Shown here: positions 55,593 through 64,000 of the stretch, one piece after another
Layout: the number at the start of each line of letters is the position of its first letter
How positions within the stretch are numbered: the stretch's first letter is position 1
NCBI RefSeq assembly: GCF_022605165.1
Contig: NC_063070.1
Coordinates: forward strand, 1,736,001-1,800,000
From: Purpureocillium takamizusanense
Taxonomy: Eukaryota > Ascomycota > Sordariomycetes > Hypocreales > Ophiocordycipitaceae
Length of the DNA stretch: 64,000 nucleotides
Reading direction: 5' to 3'
Notes under the pieces: model-generated
Database searches by the model: none
Seen by the model: only the letters and a program-made list of their open reading frames with translations
Told to the model about the DNA's origin: nothing
Program-made: the position numbers and the translations under genes

Positions 55593-57399
55593 TTACTCAG
55601 TAGACTTGGCCCTGCCGGGTCTAACCATCCGCAGCACCTCCCTCCAGAAGCCCAAATCGTCTTCCTCATTCTCTCGTTCGTACGCATCAATCGCCGGCCT
55701 TTCCCACACCAAGTCCGCCTCGGACGGGCGCACAAGACGCGTCCGGTGAACGAGCTTCCATCCCACAAAGAGCACAGGACTGACCAGTACCATGGTGTAG
55801 TGCGTGAAAAAGTCCTTGACGTCCCAGTGGCCCGGGAGAAACACGGCGTAGCCGTTGACGAAGACGATCAGCGCCATGTACACCAGCGCGACCCACGCGC
55901 AGTACGGCTGGCCGTAGCCGTAGTACGGCAGCGTGGAGCGGTCGACGCCCTGCGCGCGGGTCGCACGGTAGAAAAAGATGTACGTCGTCGCAATGATGGC
56001 GTAGTTGAGCACGCCCGAGGTGGTGACCAGGTTGATGAACCACGACAAGACGCGCGCGGTGCTCCCCGACACGTTGAGAAATGCGAGGCAGGGGAAGATC
56101 ATGGTCACGGCCAGGCAGTAGATGGGCACGCCGGACGGGGTGCATCGGCGGAGGAAGGCGGGTGCCTGCGATTCGAGCGCCAGGCCGTAGAGACTGCGCG
56201 TCGCGTAGAACGTAAAGGCGTTGCCGCAGGAGAAGATGCTCGTGATTAGCAGCGCCGTTATGATGTGTGGCAAAACGCTGATCCCCATATTTTGCATGGC
56301 GATGATGTACGGCGATGCGGTCGCAGACCCAGAGTTGCCGTTGGGGTCGTTGAGGATAGACACAAAGGTCGGGTCATTGTACGGAATCACGATACCGACA
56401 CACAGGGCGCTACCCACGAAGAAGAAGGTAAACCGAAAGTAGGTCGTCTTGAAGGCGTTCTTGAGGTACCGGCGCGGCAGCTTCGTCTCGCCGGCCAGCA
56501 TGGACACGTACTCGGGGCCCACGATGGTAAATGTGGCGTTCCACAGCGCCGTAAGAAAGCCCTCGAAGCGGCCAAGGTCGCCACTGGCAATATGCTCGGC
56601 AAACGCCCCGGGGTTCCTCCAGTACCGGAACCCGTAGGCGTCGTGATGGGGGTTCCCGCCGACCATGGTGATAAAGGTGAAGCTAAACACGATGAGAATG
56701 AGGACGACCTTGCCAGTGGCAAGCCAGAACTCGCCCTCGCCGTACCACTTGACGGCGAAGACGTTGATGCCGCTGGCACAGGTGTCAGCCCAAAGTCAAA
56801 ACCCCACGAGCCGCCATATCCCCCTGGTGCCCACACTACGATTTGGTCTCAGGGACGACGTACAAATACAGAGCCGTGCATACTGCCACCACCGCCGCCG
56901 CGGGGATATCATCCCGCCAGAACGACAGCACGACGTTGATGGCCGAGACCTCGAATGGGATGTTGATGGCTTCGTAGAGGAAAAAGTTCCACCCGGCGAG
57001 GAACCCAAACGCCGGGTCGACCCAATGGCCGGCCATGCGGATAAAGGCACCGCTGACGGGCATGAGGACGGCCATCTCCGCCATGCAGTTGTTGATCATG
57101 GACACCATGGCCGAGTGCAGCGCGTACGCCAGCAGCAGGCCGCCCGGCCCGGCGTGGAGCAGGCCCGTGCCGATGCTGACGAAGGTGGCCGTGCCGATGG
57201 AGCCGCCGATGGCGATGAGCTGGATCTGGCGGTTGCCCAGGCGGCGCTTGAGCTGGCCCGCCGCCGCCTGGGCGACGACGACGACATCGTCGCTCTCCGA
57301 GGTGACGGTGCCGTGCCCGACGCTGTCTGCCTGGGTGGCTTCCTTGCCGATGTCTGCGGCATCGGAGCCGGCCATCGTCTTCTCTTCGTGCGCCTTCAT
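55593..57399 (-). CDS. amino-acid permease of the APC/YAT family
   Basis: Two exons on the minus strand, 57399-56864 and 56772-55593, with a 91-nt intron (GTACGT...GCCAG) that joins YF|GINVFAVKWYGE, giving 571 aa. A hydrophilic N-terminus of about 55 residues is followed by LKRRLGNRQIQLIAIGGSIG, the start of TM1 in fungal amino-acid permeases, and about 12 membrane segments in all. Family blocks include NCMAEMAVLMPVSGAF, WNFFLYEAINIPFE, FAVKWYGEGEFWLA and the C-terminal ADLVWERPAIDAYE. The plasma-membrane proton symporter role is well supported, but the substrate is not. Its position beside P5CDH recalls prnB in the prn cluster, so proline or hydroxyproline uptake is a natural guess. The sequence resembles general or AGP2-like carriers as much as prnB. 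Confidence 0.88.
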
Positions 57400-58208
57400 G
57401 GCTATGCGATGAGAGGTGCTCAATCTCGGTATAGGAGTGAGCTGCGTCAAGGGACTGGAGGCAAGGTAGTTCTGACTGAGACAGTCTACGCTGTTACTAC
57501 ATGTGTGTATGACGGTGACCCCTAACTAGACACTGCAGCGTGTATATATCATAAGCTACAAACCCATCTCGTATTTCTCGGTTTGGCCGCGGTCCTCACC
57601 CATCTTGCTGGCAAGGTATCCCTTGCATTTCCCCGCAATCCGGGGAACTGGTTCTCATGTTGAAATGAAGCACTTGGCCGTCTTATCAGTCGGGAGAGCA
57701 GCCGGAGTCGCGTGTGGTGGTTGCGAAGCCACATGAACGACGCTACGGGAGCGGTCCCGCCATCGCCCGTCCACCCAATGCGGAAATGTCCAGCCAAAAC
57801 CACCGATGACAGGGCAGGGGATCCTGGAAATATCGGATCCACGCTCGATTGCGGGGTACAGAGTCCACATCAGACACAATGGGTAACATCTGAGGGCCCT
57901 GTTCGAAGACGGAGGCAACATTACTGTTCATTAAGGAGGTTTTAAGGTAGTATCCTATCCTATCCTATACATGCTATAATTACTTGGTGTTTTGGGGGGC
58001 AACCCGAATGCCTGTTCCATCTGGGGGAGTCACACGCCGCTTTTCTGCATACGATAAGGCAGGCTATGCCGACTCTAATCCAACCCCATCTGTAGTTAGT
58101 CAACCCAAGACGACAAGCGTCTGGATGTTCGTCAATCCGCCGTTGAAGTTCTGCGGCTTTGTCCTTGGGAGGGCACGACTGCCACTCCGACAGACAACCG
58201 ACACTGCT
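57400..58208. other. intergenic, permease promoter and aquaporin 3' region
   Basis: 809 bp. A TATCC tandem tract occurs at about 57953-57967. No gene seen. Confidence 0.5.
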
Positions 58209-59339
58209 TTACACCTGGGCGGTCGAGCGCAGCTCGCCGTGAGTCGCGTGCGTCGGGCTCACAGGCAGAGCGGGACTCATGGGCCCGTGGATTCCGTCGC
58301 CGAGGGCAGAGCTGTCGCGTGCCGTGTTGGGGGGCGAGTGCGGGTTGTTGAGCGTGTACTGGTCGCTCGAGGTGCCAACGTCGCTGTTGATGGTGTGTCG
58401 CTTCTCCTCGGCGCCGTTCACGTGGTGATGCTGGTGCCCGCCCTGCTCCAAGTCGCCCGTGTCGTCCTGCCCCGGGTTGGCGGTGCGGTAGTCGAGCCAC
58501 TTGAGCAGCGTATAGAGGACAAAGGCGAGCAGCGCACCCAAGAAGGGTCCCAGCCAGTAGATCCACTGGTAGCCGGTGAAGCTGGTGACGACGGCCGGGC
58601 CGAAGGAGCGGGCCGGGTTGATGCCGGTGCCGGTGAAGTTGGTGCCGCAGATGTGGGCGATGAAGATGGCGATGCCGATGCCGATGGGCGCCAGGTACGT
58701 CGAGCGGTGCTTCTCCACGGCGAGGAAGTAGACGGTGAGCACCAGCTGCGCCGTTAGGAACATCTCGATGAAGAGACCCCTCGAGATGCTCGTGTTGTTG
58801 TTGAGCTTGTTGGCGACGCCCAGCGGGCCCGGCAGCAGCGCGTCCGTGACGGCCGCGGCGGCGATGCCGGCCACAATCTGCGTGGGGAAGATGAGGAGGC
58901 CGCGGAGGGGCTTGACGGCACCAACGAGGACGAGACCCAGAGTGACCTGAACAGTAACCAGTCAGCCGACGCCCCCAGGTCATTCGTTGCTCGTAAACCC
59001 CCCCTTCTAGGTGGTTGTAAAACTTACAGCAGGGTTGAACATGCCGCCGGTGACACGGTAGAAGATCCAGACATTGACGGTGATGGCGGCGCCGAAGGAA
59101 GCGGCAATGTACATGAGGCTGAACGGCGCCAGCACCGCATCAGGGTTGCTCGGGTCGTTGTTGTTCACGGCCGCCTGCGTGCCAATGAAGGACAGCAAGA
59201 GGAACATGAAGGTGCCGCAGAACTCGCCGATGATGACAACGGCGAGGTTCCTGTAGGCACTCGGCATCACGTGGTCTCGTCCATCCTTGTTGAACCGGTT
59301 CTTGCGGTCCAGGAGGGTCCTAGTCTTCTTCTCGCCCAT
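58209..59339 (-). CDS. aquaporin, water-channel type
   Basis: Two exons on the minus strand, 59339-59028 and 58946-58209, with an 81-nt intron placed exactly after the first NPA (102-104), giving 349 aa. The second NPA is at 214-216 in GINPARSFGPA. The selectivity Arg (217) and the TM5 His (about 202, IFIAHICG) are the water-channel type rather than glycerol-facilitator. The six-helix body spans about 35-260. The C-terminal tail is long and hydrophilic with a QHHHV run. It probably moves water across the plasma or internal membranes. It adjoins the amino-acid permease in the same direction, 809 bp away; a functional link with proline (a compatible solute) is possible but weak. Confidence 0.9.
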
Positions 59340-62300
59340 CTTGATCGTTGAGTTTGCGGTGTTGATACTTGCTGCCGGAGAGCTCACGGCTGGATATGAT
59401 TGGACTTGCGTCGGTCGGATAGGGGAGGGGGGGGAAGCGCTCAACACAACGTTATGAGCAATGGGCACGTCGGGCCAAGGGTCGGGAAAGCTCATAGATA
59501 TACTCATCAACTCCCAGAGAACCGGCACCTCGGCCGCCAGCCGTCTAGTCCTTCCATTGCCCCCCCTCTCCTGTCATAAGCTTGACCCCATCGAGGTGCG
59601 GGAAGCCAAAGGTCGCTAACTTTTCAGCTGTCCGGAACAGTTCAAGCTCTTCTCGCAGAGCACTGACCCGGAGATGGGCGCGTACGCCGGCGGATCGAAT
59701 CCGGCCTGCCGCGATACGGGGTGCCAAAAACCTTGACCACGGGAACGGACCCTTTTCGAGGAGACATGCCAAGCTCAGGGTTCTGCCCACGGCAGCTGAG
59801 GAGGCAGAGGACCTGCCTAAAACCCAGCGGGCCGCCCTATCCATGTCCCGGCACCTTCCGATACCCTCCCAAGCTGAACATGAGCCCATCGCCGAGTTCC
59901 AGGCCGTTCATCCTGTTGCTTGTCCGCCTTTGTTTGGAGCTCCTTGGACTTACAGGATCCTCCGTTATTCCTGATTGCGGTCCCCTTTGCCCCCCCCCCC
60001 CCCCAAACGGATACGCGCGAGCGGCACGGGAGGCTCGGGGGAGAGCTCGCGCCACATACTCACCAAGATCACCAACCGGACGACGGCCAAACGTGTGTAA
60101 CGAAAACGAAGCCATCGACCGGCGGACGGAACTCAATGATGCGCGCCAGAGCCCCATCGGGCACAGTTTCCCCAAGGCCCTCTGACAGAGCGAAAAGCGT
60201 GCCGCCTCCCGTGCTTTAGGCAGAGGGCTGTAGCGGGTGCTGTTGGCCACGAGCCTCGTAACTTGGTGTTGAGTTCGACTAGCTTTACACGAAACGGCGC
60301 TGGCGCGGGGCGCTCGCTTGTGGCAGGTTGCCAAAGTCTAATTTTTTCCTGTCGCCATACAACGGTTCCAAACAGCCGGTAGTACCCCTCTTAGGCTTCG
60401 AATTCTAATCAGCCCCGCGCAGCCAATGGCCTCCCGAGAAAGCCGCCGGGTTCCAAGTGGCGAAGGCCCCGGCCTCTCGCGACCAGACGGCAGCTGGGCG
60501 TAGCAAGTTAGTACGACGACGACTTGTCGAAGTGGGCGAGACTGGTGTCTGATTGCGGAATCAACAATCCCACGGCCAACACCCATCGACATTGACGGAG
60601 CACCGGACGACGGAGGAGGAGGACCTCCGCCGTGCTTTGCGCCTCCATGGTACGATGGTGACAGCGCGAGAGCCGCATGGCACCACGCTACGGCACGCCC
60701 GCGAACGCCGTCCGCCGAACGACCGGTCCCTTGGCGGACCTTGAGGCCCGCTTTCGCGCGATGTCGACGGACAGAGCGGCTTGGCGGCAAGGCAGAGGCC
60801 ACGCAAAGAGGGCGGCGGGCCGAGTCAACCGGAGCACGATTGGGGGGGGGGGAGGAATGTTGAAGCCCGGTCTGAGTGTCGTAGCCGCTTACCAACGCAG
60901 ACACACACGGAGACACACACAGGCGATGGATGGCCCTGCTTTGTGTAACGACTCCAAGGTGATGTGGCGTGCGAGCACCCATCAATGAAATCGTCATCCC
61001 CTACAGCCACCCAATGATGACGCCCCTTGCATGTCGGCGGGTCGTGACGGGGGGGACTTGCTTGGATGCATTCGTCCACCGCTCTGCAATAAACATTTGC
61101 GAGTCTCCCTGCACGGATGGGACTCGAGAGTCCTGACAAACTAACAACGTTCAGAGACCATCGCGCGTCGTCAATGGCCATGGGCCCAGTAACCTTAACT
61201 CAGATACATTAGAAGTTATCATAAGTTACTACGTATGTATACTGTAGTAACTTAGTATACCCGCGGCTCGGAAACCGGGAGCCCTGGAAGGCTGGGCGGA
61301 CAGGGCTATGCCTGCAATCACACGTGGTCCGTCATCGCGCACAGATGGGGTTTTCCGTGTGCCATGGTCTCAGGGCGGCTGAACGACCCCATCCGCGCTT
61401 TGCACATGGAGGCAGTGCACGCGCAAGGGCAGCTGATGCCATGGACCTACCCAAAAGAGCCTACATATCTATTACCTACCTACGTACTACCTGGCGTACT
61501 TGGCGCTGCCGTGGGAGAAGCACGGCCGCCTGACCCACACATGGTCCATGGTCCAAAGTCGGCTCCGGCTGTGCTCCTGCTCGTACCAAGTTAGTTACGT
61601 AGTAGCTGGAAAAGTAAGGAAGACGGAGGATACGTAATTTCAATGTATGCCCATGGTGCAAGAATATTCTCGTGGCCGTGACCACGTACCTTGAATGCAT
61701 GACGTCGACAAGGTGCACAAACCATTTGACCCGTCTTCGATGCATCGCTTCAAAACCCACCGCGTCTTGGGGTAATCTGCAGGCCCTGACGAAAACAACC
61801 ACATCCTTTCCATGTTACGGAGCTTTTCATCCTGTGCGTTGCAAAAGACTAGTACTACATGGTCTCAGGCGAATGTATGGCAATGGTAGTGGTACGTACG
61901 GCAAAGACTCTCTGCCCGCAGCTCGGCCCTCAAGAGACAGTCTGCGACACAATCTCACGATCCCCGTTCTCGAAACACGATCCAAGATTCCAAGACTTAT
62001 GCAGATGGAACCCGCACACCGTGTATAATAAATGAGCTCATACCATGATGCGCTTGGCGTTTCACTCCGTTGCATGTACGTACGGCCCATGGCCGGCCCG
62101 CATCGCATGGGGTCAGAGTGCGCTCATCAACGCAACGACCCATCGAATGAACTTTTACGAACGGATTAACCCAGTGCATTCGCCTTATGTTGGACTGCGT
62201 ATCTCTCTCATGATATTATCTTGCCGTAAAGTTTCGCCGTACTGCATGAGCTTGGAGGCCTCAGCCTGCTGGCCGGGACGTGCGCCGACCCGCAACAACT

Positions 62301-63671
62301 CCATTGTACAATTCCGCTGCTTCAACCTCGTCCAGATAATCTGGCCTCGACTGGCGCGCCTTTAATAGCACAAGCATCAGCTGCAATACAATAGCGCCAA
62401 AGCCACGTATAAACCATTGATTACAAGTGCCATTTGGCTCTGGCAGCCAACCTGTCACGATCTCACCCCGTCTCTCAGCCTCGCTGCACGGCGAAATACA
62501 TCGTGACCTGCACACCACAACGCCAATCGGACCCAATGTGCCCAAGTTGTATGCACTCTTGCAAGGCTGGCGGTGGATGTGACTCATTGTCACAGTCTCC
62601 AGCTTTGTGCGTGCCTGTTCACGTTACTCAGCATTAAGCATGCTCCATCTCTACAGCACACTCGCACTCTACTTCTCACTTATTTTACTTTGCTTCACAT
62701 AAACAACACCCACGCTCGTGTAATGCAGACGTCAATGCCAAAGACTCACCACGCCGATCAAGATGGCAGGGCAGGGCACACGCTCTCAGTGCTCACATCT
62801 CTACCGCGTTCAACCAGAGCCCGTGGATTTTGAGACTGCACCCCTGGATGCACTGCACCACATGCCGGATACACATGAAGCTTTACACAGCACGGCCGCA
62901 GCGATTGTGCAGCATAGCATCACATTTCATGAGAGGTCACGCCGTCTCTTCAACACAGCGCACGTTTCGTGCCGACGTTCCTCGTCATCCAAGTAGACCT
63001 ATATTTGGTTCAATCGAGGTGGTGGTACAGAAACCGCGAACCGGGCTTCATCTGGTCCACCACCTCTCGAAGCCGGGCGACGCCCACAATGACGCGGCTT
63101 TCCTACGGTCACCCCAATGCGCCCAGCGCCGTTTGACCGAGCCCCAGCAAAGCTCCTTTTCTACAATCTGCCACGCAACAATCGCCCATCTGCCCCGCGT
63201 CCCTGCCGTGACCTCGTATTGCCCTGATCAACTCCTGGTCCGTCATGGACTTGGCAATCTACAAAGCTGCACACTGGTTGATGCATCTGGCAGTCACACG
63301 GCGACTGCCGCCTTGGCAGAGAGAAATGGTGGTTGGTCCACCTTTGCGTTTAGAGGTGCTCCTTCAAACAGAAATACGTAGCCCCTTGATGTTATGCCCA
63401 TGACGGGCTCACGGCGCAAAGTATGACCTGGCGAGGCCTCGGCAAATTCATCTAATTCATCATTCTCGGCTCTATATGCCGGGGAAGTGCTGCACGGTGC
63501 CCGGTTGCAACAAGCATGCCGAAATCAGCGCATTCGTCCATGGATTCTCCCATGCCAGTACCCGTTCGCCAGACCCATGTGGAAACCAAATGGCAACATG
63601 CCGCTAATGCACCGACTCCCAGTCATGTATCGACTAAGAAACGCCAAAAAGAATTCCCACTCTCGTGCACC
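59340..63671. other. 4.3 kb gene-poor region
   Basis: No supported gene. Visible features are a C15 run (59990-60004), a G11 run (60842-60852) and AT-richer blocks in 61.18-62.4 kb with GTAC/TAGTAA strings. Frames near 62.3-63.4 kb lack codon bias. No sign of transposon terminal repeats was found by eye. Confidence 0.4.
61238..61252. repeat. second copy of a 15-nt element found upstream of the amidohydrolase
   Basis: Identical to 41416-41430, within a palindromic AT-rich patch 61200-61260. See the inverted repeat at 41416-41440. Confidence 0.5.
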
Positions 63672-63929
63672 TCAGATGCAAAACTTGCGGTCCAGCATTC
63701 TCAATGCCCGCGCGTCCTCGCTTACGCCAGCCTTTTCCGCAACCAAGCTCTTCAGTCGGGGGCTGCTGCTAGCGCTACCACTGCTGGGGGGCTTGACGGT
63801 GCCGGCCTCGCTGCTTGGCGGTGTTGGGTGTAGTAAAGCCGACAAGCTCGACCTATGGCCGTTGACTGCGCCATCCTGACTTGCCCGCGGCGGGCTCACG
63901 CTCAGGTTTCGTGTCGGAGGTGTAGCCAT
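63672..63929 (-). CDS. possible 5' exon of a Ser/Pro-rich protein, 3' limit uncertain
   Basis: An 85-codon frame from the ATG at 63929. It is Ser/Pro-rich (TPPTRNLSVSPPRAS, SALLHPTPPSS, KPPSSGSASSSPRL) and ends in a charged, helix-like stretch (SLVAEKAGVSEDARALRMLDRK) before a stop. The end looks cut, since the helical segment would normally continue. The usual explanation is an intron near LDRK, but I could not find a convincing continuing exon. No domain is recognised. Confidence 0.35.
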   Translation of the reverse strand: MATPPTRNLSVSPPRASQDGAVNGHRSSLSALLHPTPPSSEAGTVKPPSSGSASSSPRLKSLVAEKAGVSEDARALRMLDRKFCI

Positions 63930-64000
63930 ACCAGCATGCGAGGCAGCGGGGGCACCATTAGTGACAGCGTTGAGCGCGGGAAGCGGCCCATATCCCCTCG

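Noticed and set aside
62261..62593. 110-codon minus-strand frame with a hydrophobic segment
   Set aside because: No signal peptide, no family features, low-GC surroundings; not supportable.
63476..63610. Short plus-strand frame starting MPGKCCTVPGC
   Set aside because: Only about 43 codons; resembles a zinc knuckle by chance and has no supported continuation.

Overview
The window looks like nuclear DNA of a filamentous ascomycete, most likely a sordariomycete and plausibly a member of Hypocreales. The genes are compact and GC-rich, with G/C-biased third codon positions. Introns are few and short (about 47-210 nt), with GT-AG (one GC-AG) borders and CTAAC-like branch sites. The gene content is typically fungal: Zn2Cys6 regulator, AIM18, Sec72, LYS1, arylamine N-acetyltransferase and several secreted cysteine-rich proteins. 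I could support 28 protein-coding genes. I saw no tRNA, rRNA, CRISPR array or intact mobile element. Species and lifestyle cannot be fixed from the sequence alone.

Layout. 1-16 kb: a secreted phosphorylcholine-phosphatase-like HAD enzyme, an arylamine N-acetyltransferase, mitochondrial AIM18, a dithiol glutaredoxin, a membrane BAG-domain protein, ribosomal protein uL13 (RPL16), Sec72 and a small conserved protein of unknown role. 16-22 kb: gene-poor DNA holding three same-strand paralogues of a small cysteine-rich, probably zinc-binding family. 23-36 kb: the AP-2 mu chain, an HKD phospholipase-D-family enzyme, a secreted lysozyme/SLT-like protein, a DsbA/FrnE-like oxidoreductase, saccharopine dehydrogenase (LYS1) and a proline/serine-rich NPF protein. 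36-41 kb: mostly noncoding, with one secreted protein made of three cysteine-rich repeats.

41.4-59.4 kb is the most notable part: nine adjacent genes that mostly concern proline. In order they are an ochratoxinase/prolidase-type amidohydrolase, proline dehydrogenase, P5C reductase, a DHDPS-family aldolase resembling 4-hydroxy-2-oxoglutarate aldolase, a Zn2Cys6 regulator, an FAD imino/amino-acid oxidase, P5C dehydrogenase, an amino-acid permease and an aquaporin. The Aspergillus prn cluster groups a regulator, PRODH, permease and P5CDH. Here that core appears enlarged by enzymes that could release proline or hydroxyproline from peptides or N-acyl conjugates and split the hydroxyproline-derived 2-oxo acid into pyruvate and glyoxylate. 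The hydroxyproline role is inference from gene families and adjacency.

59.4-64 kb is largely noncoding, with short intergenic palindromes that also occur elsewhere in the window, and ends in an uncertain reading frame on the minus strand. Exon borders below were deduced by eye from splice signals, reading phase and family conservation. Several long open frames start at non-ATG codons, so starts were moved to the first suitable ATG.
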